From contig JBKBUF010000003.1 of assembly GCA_046290815.1 (NCBI GenBank), positions 62,001-126,000 of the forward strand: DNA of 64,000 nucleotides. The letters are read 5' to 3'. How positions within the stretch are numbered: the first letter of the stretch is position 1; every line of letters starts with the position of its first letter. Made by a program: the position numbers and the translations under genes. Positions 44,913-53,735 of the stretch are shown here, in pieces. This stretch comes from JBKBUF01 sp046290815 (GTDB lineage Bacteria; Bacteroidota; Bacteroidia; Cytophagales; Cytophagaceae). The notes under the pieces are model-generated. The model was not told the origin of the DNA and searched no databases. It worked only from the letters and a program-made list of their open reading frames with translations.

Positions 44913-45485
44913 ATGGGGTTTACAGATATTGAAATATTAGACTCGATACGGACAGGAAATGATGCCAGGGTAATACCTTATCTTTATGATGAAGTATTGC
45001 CTGGAGTGAAGAATTTTATCTGTAAGAACAGCGGTAATGAAGAGGAAGCTTATGATATTTTTCAGGATGCCATTGTATTGTTATACAAACAAGTAAAACT
45101 AAACAGGTTTAATGAAAGCTATAAAATTACAGGCTTTCTGTTCACTGTCTGTAAAAATCTGTGGATTAACAGGGTTAAAAAGAAAAACAGGTTAGTTTCT
45201 TTCGACGGTTATTCGCATGATATTTCCATTGAAAATAATGTGCTTAATGATATTGTAACAAAAGAAAAGAGGGTTCTTCTGCATCAGATTTTTTCAGATA
45301 CCGGCAAGAAATGTCTGGAAATTCTTAAGTACAGCATTTTTGAAAATTTAAGCATGGAAGAAATTTGTAAGAAAATGGGTTTTGCAAGTGCCAATGCTGC
45401 GAAAACACAAAATTACAGATGTAAGCAACTGCTTATAGAGAAAGCTAAAAAGATCAAGTCATTTAAAGAACTTTTACTTCAATGA
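44913..45485 (+). CDS. ECF sigma factor
   Basis: RNA polymerase sigma-70 family, extracytoplasmic-function type. It has 190 residues from the ATG at 44913. Region 2 contains EEEAYDIFQDAIVLLYKQ and FTVCKNLWINRVKKK; region 4 contains LSMEEICKKMGFASANAAKTQNYRCKQLL. The longest frame starts at 44895, but that ATG lies upstream of the -10-like element, so the later start is preferred. It overlaps the anti-sigma-like gene by ATGA, which suggests tight co-translation. Confidence 0.9.
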   Translation: MGFTDIEILDSIRTGNDARVIPYLYDEVLPGVKNFICKNSGNEEEAYDIFQDAIVLLYKQVKLNRFNESYKITGFLFTVCKNLWINRVKKKNRLVSFDGYSHDISIENNVLNDIVTKEKRVLLHQIFSDTGKKCLEILKYSIFENLSMEEICKKMGFASANAAKTQNYRCKQLLIEKAKKIKSFKELLLQ

Positions 45486-46585
45486 GTGTAGATATTCAGG
45501 AAATGGAATTAATTGATCGATTTCTCAGAAATGAGTTGTCGGGGCAGGAGCTTTCATCTTTTGAAAGCAGGTTGCTTTCTGATAACTATTTCAGAGAACA
45601 GGTGGATACACAAAGATTCATTAATGAAAGTTTTGTTGAATATCAATTAGAGGATTTATATAAAAAGCTTGAATCAAGAAATCCGTATAAAAATAAATTC
45701 CGAGGGCTAAAGAACCTGGGTATTATAATTTCCGGAATGTTGTTGGTTGGGCTAATAATATTTGTGTATAAAAATTATACAACCTCATTTAATGAAACCT
45801 CAGACCAATCATTGACAATCGATGCAGATATATCAGAACCTGTAGATATCCCGATTATCAATGATGTTACAGGACATGGTTCAATTTCATATAATAGTAA
45901 AAAAACACCTGAAATTATTCCTGCTGATCATGGCAAAATAATTGAAGTAGCTCAGCCTGAAAAAAAGGAAAAGACCTTTGATGGGGATTCTGAATCTGAA
46001 CCGATTATTCCTCAAATCGAGAATCCATTAATGGTCAATAAAGAAGAGGTTAAAGAAAATAAAAGCCTGTTAAAAGATTGTAATGAGGGTATAAAAGCGG
46101 ATTTCATGGTTACAGAGACTTGTTATGATAAGCCTGGTGGAAAAATTCTGTTTTCTAAAGTTAATGGAGGTACTCCTCCTTATCTATACTCCATAGATGG
46201 TGGAAGGAGTTTTCATAATTCAGGAGAGTTCCATAATTTGAGCAGTAACAATTATATATTAATTATAAAAGATAATAATGGATGTCAAAGTATAGTGAAC
46301 AGTCAGGTAAGGCTTGAAGGAAAAGATTGTAATACCACATTGCGGTATTCTTTTAACCCTGATATGGAAACCTGGAAATTTCCAATGAAGGAAGAAAACG
46401 GTTCGATACAAATTGTGAATGCTTCCGGCATTGTAGTATATTCAGCTCGTATAACTAATTCCTTTCCATCTGAATGGAATGGAAGATCAATGAATGGTTC
46501 TGATCTGAATTCAGATATATATATGTTTTTGATTTCTTATGATAATGGAAAAGTCGATCAGGGCTATATTTCCATTGTAAGGTAG
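45482..46585 (+). CDS. Anti-sigma-like protein with SprB-like repeat and CHU_C-like end
   Basis: A 367-residue protein with an unusual order. Residues 1-60 form a helical cytoplasmic domain (IDRFLRNELSGQELSSFESR), typical of Bacteroidota anti-sigma factors. One membrane helix follows (78-96), then a polar, Pro/Glu/Lys-rich linker of about 110 residues. Residues 206-282 resemble a SprB-type repeat (GGTPPYLYSIDGG, IIKDNNGC). Residues 286-367 resemble a type B T9SS sorting domain (FNPDMETWKF, EWNGRSMNG, GYISIVR). It lies between the sigma gene and an exported type B protein. No signal peptidase site is seen. Confidence 0.82.
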   Translation: MSVDIQEMELIDRFLRNELSGQELSSFESRLLSDNYFREQVDTQRFINESFVEYQLEDLYKKLESRNPYKNKFRGLKNLGIIISGMLLVGLIIFVYKNYTTSFNETSDQSLTIDADISEPVDIPIINDVTGHGSISYNSKKTPEIIPADHGKIIEVAQPEKKEKTFDGDSESEPIIPQIENPLMVNKEEVKENKSLLKDCNEGIKADFMVTETCYDKPGGKILFSKVNGGTPPYLYSIDGGRSFHNSGEFHNLSSNNYILIIKDNNGCQSIVNSQVRLEGKDCNTTLRYSFNPDMETWKFPMKEENGSIQIVNASGIVVYSARITNSFPSEWNGRSMNGSDLNSDIYMFLISYDNGKVDQGYISIVR

Positions 46586-46590
46586 ATTTG

Positions 46591-47736
46591 ATGAAAGCTC
46601 ACAGACTTATATTGTTTTCTATCATTTTTTTTATGGTTTCTTTTGCCTCTGCACAAGAAATAAGAGGACTTTATGTGAGCACGTTTTCAAAAATAATAAA
46701 TAATCCTTCCAAAGAAGATAGCCTGTTGAATTACGCCAAATCTAATGGATTCAATTACTTGCTGCTTTATGAGCTTAATAAAGTCAATACTGCCCATAAT
46801 CTGACTAATGTAAATACATCTGCACCTTTAGCTAATTTTATCAGGAAGGCCAAAGAAGAATATGGAATTATGCAGGTAGGGGCTATTGGGGAACGTTTTT
46901 TAGATTTTAAAAACCATTATGATATCTACAATGATCTGCATCCTGATCAGGTAGAAAAATTTGATGTATATAATCTGGAAATGGATTTTTGGAATCCAGA
47001 TAGAGTTGCGCCTGATGATTATTCCGGGTATTGTTCTTATTATCTGAGTCCTTCAGGTTTGCCATGTGATACTGCAGGTGGCTTTAGTTTTTACAAAGAA
47101 GAATTGCGCAGAATAGATTCATTGTGTAAGAAGAAGAATGTTATTTGTGAAACGAAAATCGGGTATCAGCCCAATGAAGGACAATGTAGATATATTAGTC
47201 TGCATTGTGATAGGATATTGTTACTTTCTTTTATGCAGCAAAGTAATCAGATTTATCCATCCATCAGAGAAAGGCTTGTTAAGTTTGCTGCGGCGCAAAA
47301 AAGCATACAAATTATCCCTACATTTTCTTCGGAATCATTTTTTATGGGCGACTGGTTGAAAAGTAATAATCACAAGCGAGCCTATGAAGTTAGTATAAGC
47401 GAGTTTAACAAAGATGCGGGTTTATGGAAGCAATATATTAAAATTGTCGGCCATCATTGGTATGATTATGAATCAATGGTCTATGATTTAATTGTGGTAA
47501 GTCCGACAGTAAAGCATAATGTTCTCACTCCAGATGGGGATGGAATCGACGATAATTTTTTTATAAATGAAAATGGCATTGCAAGAGTTTTTAATAGCCA
47601 AGGTCATCTTGTAAAAGAGTTTAATGTTCCAGACTCATGGGATGGAACCGATCAGTCAGGAAATTTCCTTAACAGTGATTACTACCTTATTAAGATTAAT
47701 GAAAATAAAATCATTAATATTTATCTTATCAGGTAA
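46591..47736 (+). CDS. Exported barrel-like protein with type B (CHU_C) sorting domain
   Basis: A 381-residue protein: signal peptide (about 1-21, ending ASAQ), a (beta/alpha)-barrel-like domain (about 23-305) and a type B sorting domain (about 310-381; TPDGDGIDDNFFI, SWDGTDQSGN, YLIR). The barrel aligns by eye with the N-terminal domain of the CBM5/12 protein at 39186-41762 (GLYV, FIRKAK, HHWYD). Catalytic activity is not assignable. The chosen start is the ATG at 46591, rather than the TTG before it. Third gene of the sigma operon, with a 5-base gap. Confidence 0.82.
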   Translation: MKAHRLILFSIIFFMVSFASAQEIRGLYVSTFSKIINNPSKEDSLLNYAKSNGFNYLLLYELNKVNTAHNLTNVNTSAPLANFIRKAKEEYGIMQVGAIGERFLDFKNHYDIYNDLHPDQVEKFDVYNLEMDFWNPDRVAPDDYSGYCSYYLSPSGLPCDTAGGFSFYKEELRRIDSLCKKKNVICETKIGYQPNEGQCRYISLHCDRILLLSFMQQSNQIYPSIRERLVKFAAAQKSIQIIPTFSSESFFMGDWLKSNNHKRAYEVSISEFNKDAGLWKQYIKIVGHHWYDYESMVYDLIVVSPTVKHNVLTPDGDGIDDNFFINENGIARVFNSQGHLVKEFNVPDSWDGTDQSGNFLNSDYYLIKINENKIINIYLIR

Positions 47737-47739
47737 ATT

Positions 47740-48291
47740 TTAAAAACCAACAGGACAGTTGTTTTTTACCGTAACACACTGTTCCACTCTCATTCCCTGA
47801 AACAAAAACCATTTGTTTTTTATTTTGACCGTGTCATAGGAGATTCTCATCGTTATACCCTTCATATCCTGGAGTGCAGCGTAAACTTTATAGAAGTTGT
47901 CATTGACCTTCACTTCTTTTTGATCTATCAATTCAATTTCATTCCAGGTAAGCTTATGATAAATTCCCCTTTCAATGATAGATTCAAAGTTTTTACTTGT
48001 ATTTGTGTGAAGGTCTTCTGCAGATAGATTGTCCAGAATATATTTGTCTTTTTTATCAATGGTTCTCCGAAGATATTCCAATTCATTTTCCTGAGGAATA
48101 AAGCTACTTATAATTGAAAAATCGTTTCTTTTCAGTGCTGCACCTAATCCGTTGGTTATATCTTTCCTTTGATTTGCTCCCCTGGATGATATTTCAATGT
48201 CTTCCCAATTATTAATTTTGACAGTTAAATTTTGATTTTCTCTTATTGAATATGTTAATATGCTGAAAATAAGCAGTAATTGTAAATGCAT
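47740..48291 (-). CDS. Hypothetical exported protein
   Basis: A 183-residue protein with a hydrophobic start (LQLLLIFSILTYS) that could be a signal peptide. The rest is charged and mixed alpha/beta, with two cysteines near the end (EQCVTVKNNCPVGF). I do not recognise the family. It is convergent with the sigma operon, 3 bases from its last stop codon. Confidence 0.6.
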   Translation of the reverse strand: MHLQLLLIFSILTYSIRENQNLTVKINNWEDIEISSRGANQRKDITNGLGAALKRNDFSIISSFIPQENELEYLRRTIDKKDKYILDNLSAEDLHTNTSKNFESIIERGIYHKLTWNEIELIDQKEVKVNDNFYKVYAALQDMKGITMRISYDTVKIKNKWFLFQGMRVEQCVTVKNNCPVGF

Positions 48292-48415
48292 AACCCTTCT
48301 GTTTTCTGTACTAAAAAATAACTGTTTAGACTAGTAAATAGTTAATGTGCTTCAGGGTAGAAATATTTATTAATATTAGATAGATTACGTACTTTTACAG
48401 GATAAACTCCGGATA

Positions 48416-49234
48416 ATGTCAACACAACAGAAAGAAATCAGGAAGGTAACCACGCATCAACTGCAGGAAATGAAAAACAGAGGAGAAAAAATCTCCATGC
48501 TTACTGCCTATGATTATTCTATGGCAAAGATTCTTGATTCAGCAGGTATTGATGTATTACTTGTAGGTGATTCTGCCTCTAATGTAATTGCAGGCCATGA
48601 AACCACCCTTCCCATTACATTAGATCAGATGATATATCATGCTTCCTCAGTGATAAGGGCTGTAAACAGATCTTTAGTTGTGGTGGACTTACCCTTTGGT
48701 TCTTATCAGGGAAATTCATCTGAGGCCTTAAGATCAGCTATCAGAATAATGAAAGAATCGGGAGCTCATGCTGTGAAAATGGAAGGTGGTATTGAGATAA
48801 AAGAATCAATTCTAAGAATTCTAAGTACAGGAGTTCCGGTAATGGGCCATCTTGGTCTTACGCCTCAATCGATATACAAATTTGGTACTTATACGGTCCG
48901 GGCCAAAGAAGCGCATGAGGCAAAAAAACTTGTTGAAGATGCGCATGCTCTTCAGGAATGCGGATGTTTCGCAATAGTACTTGAAAAAATTCCTGCTGAT
49001 CTGGCCAGAAAGGTAACCCAGCAGTTACATATCCCTATAATTGGGATTGGTGCTGGTCCGCATGTAGACGGACAGGTACTTGTGACCCATGATATGATGG
49101 GCGTAAACAAAGAATTTAATCCCAGATTTTTGAGAAGGTATGCAGATTTAAATACTATTATGACTGATGCAGTCAAAAGGTATATCGGAGATGTGAAGTC
49201 AGGTGATTTTCCGAATAAGGAAGAGTTTTATTAA
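48416..49234 (+). CDS. panB: 3-methyl-2-oxobutanoate hydroxymethyltransferase
   Basis: First committed step to pantoate and coenzyme A: transfers a hydroxymethyl group from methylene-THF to ketoisovalerate. It has 272 residues. VLLVGDSASNV (metal-binding Asp), KMEGG, GHLGLTPQS and IGIGAGPHVDGQVLVTHDMMG are all family motifs. It is followed after 13 bases by a pseudouridine synthase gene. Confidence 0.96.
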   Translation: MSTQQKEIRKVTTHQLQEMKNRGEKISMLTAYDYSMAKILDSAGIDVLLVGDSASNVIAGHETTLPITLDQMIYHASSVIRAVNRSLVVVDLPFGSYQGNSSEALRSAIRIMKESGAHAVKMEGGIEIKESILRILSTGVPVMGHLGLTPQSIYKFGTYTVRAKEAHEAKKLVEDAHALQECGCFAIVLEKIPADLARKVTQQLHIPIIGIGAGPHVDGQVLVTHDMMGVNKEFNPRFLRRYADLNTIMTDAVKRYIGDVKSGDFPNKEEFY

Positions 49235-49247
49235 TTAGAATACAAAA

Positions 49248-49943
49248 TTGAATTGGAGTAAGGCATTTGAAGTAATTTATGAGGATAACCACATCATTAT
49301 TGTCAATAAGCAAAGTGGAATTCTCACTCAAGGAGATCAAACAGGGGATCTTTCTTTGCCTGATTATGTTAAGCAATATCTGAAACAAAAATATAATAAA
49401 CCAGGGAATGTTTTTGCCGGAGTGGTACATCGTCTGGACAGACCTGTAAGTGGCTTAGTGGTGCTTGCTAAAACCTCCAAAGGGTTGGAGAGAATGAACG
49501 AAGTTTTTAAGAACCGGCAAGTGAAGAAAACTTACTGGGCTGTGGTGGGTAACAAACCGGAGAATAATCAGGGAAAGCTAATTCATTATCTGAAAAAGGA
49601 CGGAAAGCTAAATATTTCTAAGGCACATATAAATGAAATTCCGGGAAGTTTGCGATCCGAACTTCATTATCAGTTGATAGGAAAAAACAATGACCTGTTT
49701 TTACTAGAAGTAGATCCACTAACCGGCAGGCACCATCAGATCCGTTCCCAGCTTTCTGCAATGGGTTGTCCAATTGCTGGAGATGTGAAATATGGATTTC
49801 CAAAGTCTAACTATGATGCAAGTATATGTTTGCATGCCAGAAGGCTTGAATTTGATCATCCGGTGAAGAAAGAAAAAGTAGTTTGTGAAGCTGGCTTGCC
49901 GGATAATCCTATATGGAATAAATTTGCAATATTTTCAAATTAG
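49248..49943 (+). CDS. RluA-family pseudouridine synthase
   Basis: Modifies uridines in rRNA or tRNA; which sites cannot be told. It has 231 residues with HRLDRPVSGLVVLAKT carrying the catalytic aspartate (about residue 65), LTGRHHQIRSQLSAMG, and a late KKTYWAVVGN. No S4 domain. The start is TTG at 49248; there is no nearer in-frame ATG ahead of the conserved IYEDNHIIIVNKQSG. Confidence 0.9.
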   Translation: MNWSKAFEVIYEDNHIIIVNKQSGILTQGDQTGDLSLPDYVKQYLKQKYNKPGNVFAGVVHRLDRPVSGLVVLAKTSKGLERMNEVFKNRQVKKTYWAVVGNKPENNQGKLIHYLKKDGKLNISKAHINEIPGSLRSELHYQLIGKNNDLFLLEVDPLTGRHHQIRSQLSAMGCPIAGDVKYGFPKSNYDASICLHARRLEFDHPVKKEKVVCEAGLPDNPIWNKFAIFSN

Positions 49944-49973
49944 ATCGTTAAGTATCAATAAATTATTAATTAT

Positions 49974-50282
49974 ATGAATTTTATGGAAAGATTAAAGGCG
50001 AAGTGGGGAATTACCAGTAATTTACAATTGATTATTATTTTTATAGTTTTTGCGATTACCGGAATGTCAGCCTTACAAGTGAAGTATTTAATTTTTCCGT
50101 TTTTTGGCATTGACGAAACTACCCCATTTTACATCCGCATGGTAGTGTGGTTATTTACTGTTTTCCCTTTTTATTATGTTTTCCTGCTATCTTATGGTTT
50201 TATTTTTGGTCAATTTAATTTCTTCTGGAATATGACTAAAAAGACCTTTGGCAGATTTGGAAAACTATTTGGTCGGGGTTAA
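49974..50282 (+). CDS. Small membrane protein, DUF6787-like
   Basis: A 102-residue membrane protein with two or three helices and the family start RLKAKWGITSNLQLIIIFIVFAITG. Some homologues are mislabelled as diacylglyceryl transferases. Function unknown. Start could be codon 1 or 4. It is 30 bases after the pseudouridine synthase gene. Confidence 0.78.
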   Translation: MNFMERLKAKWGITSNLQLIIIFIVFAITGMSALQVKYLIFPFFGIDETTPFYIRMVVWLFTVFPFYYVFLLSYGFIFGQFNFFWNMTKKTFGRFGKLFGRG

Positions 50283-50442
50283 TGTCCGGTTCCATATCCG
50301 GTATAAAACGATTCCAATTTTATACTTCTCTCTCTGAGTTTATTCCGTTAGAAATTCTTATTAAAATATTGTACGTCAAGGTTTTTTTTTGTTATTGAAC
50401 CGTATAATGCTCCCCTTTTTAAGATTAAAATCACAAAAAAAT

Positions 50443-50458
50443 ATTGTTATTTAACAAT
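50443..50458. repeat. Short inverted repeat upstream of the GH81 gene
   Basis: ATTGTTA-TT-TAACAAT, a perfect 7-bp inverted repeat 58 bases before the GH81 start. Could be a regulator site; no ECF-type motif was found here. Confidence 0.4.
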
Positions 50459-50516
50459 AAATAATTGTGATATTCCTTATAAAGATTTACATAAGTGTAT
50501 TGATTGAAAAAATGCG

Positions 50517-53500
50517 ATGATTATGAAATCTTTATTGCCTATTGCCATTCTTTGCTTATCTATAGTTTATAATTCCCATGCGCAGGTTATTGTGAATCCT
50601 GGGGGTGCAGCTTGTCTTGGAAGGTATACAACGAGCTATCCTGGTACCACCCAACCTTTTACTTATGACTGGGAATATCCGGGAGGAACAGACCCGATCG
50701 ATAAAACCCAGGGTGATCCCAAGGTGGTTGCTGGTTTTTCAAAGCCGGTTAAAACCAATGATTGGTGGTCTTCAGCCATTTGGGATTATTATCAGGGACA
50801 ATACAACAGATCATTTACCGGAAATGTAGTTGCTATGCCCTGGACAGTACGTGCCATAAGCGGTGGATTACAGATGCAGAATAAGGATGCTAATAGCATC
50901 TTTTGTCCAAGTCCCAATTCTTACCTGGCCAACAGTGCTACTAATCAATTAAGTGTATCTCTATCCAAAGGTGCAGGGACACCACAAGCCGGGACGGCAA
51001 CCAATATGGCTGTTCCGATAGGAGCAGGCCAAGGTACCAAGGTCAAGGATTACGGCGACTATCATGTTACTATCAATTGGGAAGATGCTGTAAACACCAT
51101 GGGCATGGATGTCACCATTACCAAAGGAAGCCCTTTTGTTTTTTTTGATAATATCACAGCCTCAACCAATGTTGTAATCAGGACAGCCTGCGGGCCAATG
51201 ACTACTATATATACAAGCCCAAGTGGTAATCGACTGGTACAGGTTTGCGGAACGTATTTCTACGGTATTTTCTTTTCCCCAGGCACAACAATCATGAATG
51301 AGCCTGCAGGAGGAACTATGTGGCAGTTGAATGAAGGACATGCGGCAGGAGACAACGTTAACAGAGAATTTCTTCGGTTTACACCACCAGGGGCTGCAGG
51401 ACAGAGATACGTTGTATTGGCGGCAATGCCTAATAATACATCAGCAACATTCCTGGAATATGAAAGAAGAGCGTATGCTTTTATCACCGGAACTGCAAGC
51501 AGCTATACCTATAATGAAACTACGGGAGATGTAACGACCTCTTTTGTAACTTCAACAAGTTTGAAATCTAATGCACCTGTAGCTATTGCACCTCTTAATG
51601 AACCAATACATGCAATGTTCAGACATCAGTTTTTAAATATCAATCCTGCCACCCCTGTTAATACTGCATTACAATATACCTCTGCCAGAGGAAATATGAG
51701 GGTTCGATATGGAAATTTCAGTACGATAATGAAGCATTATGGGATGCTGCAGCATTTGCCTTGGTATGGATCTTATGTAGGAGCAGACCAAACGGCATTG
51801 TATAATATGATCAATCAAAAATATTTACAGGCCAATCTTATAGCAAATACTTATGATTTATATTTCTATGGCAAAAGGTTATCTGAAATAGCACAATTGA
51901 TACCCATAGCCAGACAAGTAGGTCATATAGCTGCATTTAACAGATTTCGTAACGACCTGAGAGCAATGCTTGCAGATCTGCTGACAGTAACAGCAGCAGA
52001 TGTAAATGCAGTGGCACCTGCGACTGGCAGAACATTTTATTATGATGATAAATGGGATATGCTTGTTCACTACCCGGCTTCATTCTGGTCTGCAGACCAA
52101 AGTAATGACAGACATTTTCATTATGGATATGTAATTGAAGCAGCAGCAATGGTGGCAAGATATGATGCTACTTTTGCAACTCAATATGGACCAATGGTAG
52201 AAATGCTGATTAAGGATGTAGCCAACTGGAGAAGACAGGCGGGAGGCACCGGAGTTGATATTTTTCCGTATTTAAGATTCTTCGATGTATATGAGGGGCA
52301 TTCCTGGGCAAATGGTATGGCTACTGATGATGAAAATTATGGTAATGATCAGGAATCAACATCTGAAGCGATCAATTGCTGGAGTTCAATTGCTTTATGG
52401 GGGGAAGTTACTGGAAATAATATTTTAAGAGACCTTGGAGTTTATTTAAGAACAACTGAAATCGCCGCAACTGAGCAATATTGGTTTGATGTTGATAATG
52501 TTGTTTTTCCTGCATGTTTTGCTCCTTCACAAATAGGAATTTTAAGAGGTAATGGCGGAGATTTTAATACTTTCTGGACAACAAATAGGCAATGCATTTA
52601 TTCTATAAACTGGCTTCCGTTCACCGGATCTTCTTTTTACCTGGGTTTGTCGCAACCTGCCGGTTCGAGTCAGGCAGACAAGGTCGCTGACATGCTTTCA
52701 AGACAAATTGCACCTGCAACGCCTGGAGCAATTTATTACAATTCTGATCATTTTCCCGATTTGATTATATCATACATCTCGATGTATAATCCTGTAAACG
52801 CTAAAACACTTCTGAACAATCTTGCCGCCAACATGAACCCTGTAGATCCTGCCTGTTGTCCATTTAATAATCTTGGACAGGCGCATCCTTACAGATATTT
52901 TGATGGACAATTTACTGCATTTACCAAACATTGGGTTCATACCCTTGATAGCTTAAGAAATGTTCAGCGCATCTGGTCCAACAATGCCAAAACGCATGTA
53001 TTTTATAACGGGTGCTGGTATTATGTAATAGACAATGAATCTTCAAGTAACATTAATGTTACTTTCTCTGATGGAAGAGTTATCAATAATATTCCGGGCG
53101 ATACTGTTATAGTTTATAGATTCTGTGAAGAAGTGACACCTGTAGAATTGCTGGATCTGACAGCAAAATACAATGAAAGTAATGTAGATGTTTCATGGCT
53201 TACTTCTGCAGAATTAAACAGTCATTACTTCTTAATTGAAAGGAGCAGAGATGGCGTTAATTTTGAAAGCATAGGTAAAGTCTCTGCGGCAGGAAACAGT
53301 AAAAGTATAATCAGTTATCAATTTACAGACGTAGAGCCTGGTTCGACAACTGTTTTGTATTACAGGTTAAAGCAATATGACCTGGATGGTACTTTTTATT
53401 ATAGCAACATAGTAAGTGTCAAGAATGAAAGCTCACTAATGATTTCAGTCAGACCAAATCCTGTAAGTTCCAATCTGGAGGTTTTTATAGATGGACATGG

Positions 53501-53684
53501 AAGAGAAGCTTTCACTATTGAAGTAAATGACGTTTCGGGCCGGTTGGTAAAAACGAAATTCTTTGATAGAGCAGACGACCTTGGTGCTATCAGTATAGAT
53601 TTTTCAGATCTTCCGTCAGGCACTTATCTGCTGAGATTGATAGGCTCAGATATGGTCAGGTATGTTAAGGTAATTAAAGAGTAA
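50517..53684 (+). CDS. GH81 endo-beta-1,3-glucanase with T9SS sorting domain
   Basis: Secreted enzyme that cuts beta-1,3-glucan such as laminarin, callose or fungal walls. It has 1055 residues: signal peptide (about 1-22), beta-sandwich and linker, then the helical catalytic domain. The two family catalytic regions are present: D531 in NDRHFHYGYVIEAA and E613/E617 in GNDQESTSEAINCW. A linker and a type A sorting domain close it (about 965-1055; VRPNPVSSNLEVFIDG, LPSGTYLLRLIG). Followed by a terminator. Single-gene unit. Confidence 0.9.
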   Translation: MIMKSLLPIAILCLSIVYNSHAQVIVNPGGAACLGRYTTSYPGTTQPFTYDWEYPGGTDPIDKTQGDPKVVAGFSKPVKTNDWWSSAIWDYYQGQYNRSFTGNVVAMPWTVRAISGGLQMQNKDANSIFCPSPNSYLANSATNQLSVSLSKGAGTPQAGTATNMAVPIGAGQGTKVKDYGDYHVTINWEDAVNTMGMDVTITKGSPFVFFDNITASTNVVIRTACGPMTTIYTSPSGNRLVQVCGTYFYGIFFSPGTTIMNEPAGGTMWQLNEGHAAGDNVNREFLRFTPPGAAGQRYVVLAAMPNNTSATFLEYERRAYAFITGTASSYTYNETTGDVTTSFVTSTSLKSNAPVAIAPLNEPIHAMFRHQFLNINPATPVNTALQYTSARGNMRVRYGNFSTIMKHYGMLQHLPWYGSYVGADQTALYNMINQKYLQANLIANTYDLYFYGKRLSEIAQLIPIARQVGHIAAFNRFRNDLRAMLADLLTVTAADVNAVAPATGRTFYYDDKWDMLVHYPASFWSADQSNDRHFHYGYVIEAAAMVARYDATFATQYGPMVEMLIKDVANWRRQAGGTGVDIFPYLRFFDVYEGHSWANGMATDDENYGNDQESTSEAINCWSSIALWGEVTGNNILRDLGVYLRTTEIAATEQYWFDVDNVVFPACFAPSQIGILRGNGGDFNTFWTTNRQCIYSINWLPFTGSSFYLGLSQPAGSSQADKVADMLSRQIAPATPGAIYYNSDHFPDLIISYISMYNPVNAKTLLNNLAANMNPVDPACCPFNNLGQAHPYRYFDGQFTAFTKHWVHTLDSLRNVQRIWSNNAKTHVFYNGCWYYVIDNESSSNINVTFSDGRVINNIPGDTVIVYRFCEEVTPVELLDLTAKYNESNVDVSWLTSAELNSHYFLIERSRDGVNFESIGKVSAAGNSKSIISYQFTDVEPGSTTVLYYRLKQYDLDGTFYYSNIVSVKNESSLMISVRPNPVSSNLEVFIDGHGREAFTIEVNDVSGRLVKTKFFDRADDLGAISIDFSDLPSGTYLLRLIGSDMVRYVKVIKE

Positions 53685-53700
53685 TATTCTACAAATAAAT

Positions 53701-53724
53701 AAGCTCCTTTCCGGAGCTTTTTTA
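53701..53724. terminator. Terminator after the GH81 gene
   Basis: A 7-bp stem (53701-53707 with 53713-53719) with loop TTTCC and a T-tract, 16 bases after the stop. The minus-strand RCC1 gene ends 12 bases away, so it may serve both strands. Confidence 0.85.
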
Positions 53725-53735
53725 TTTGTAGGTTT

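Noticed and set aside
50480..50516. Possible ECF-type motif upstream of the GH81 gene
   Set aside because: TGTTAT and GTGTATT words are present but with wrong spacing.
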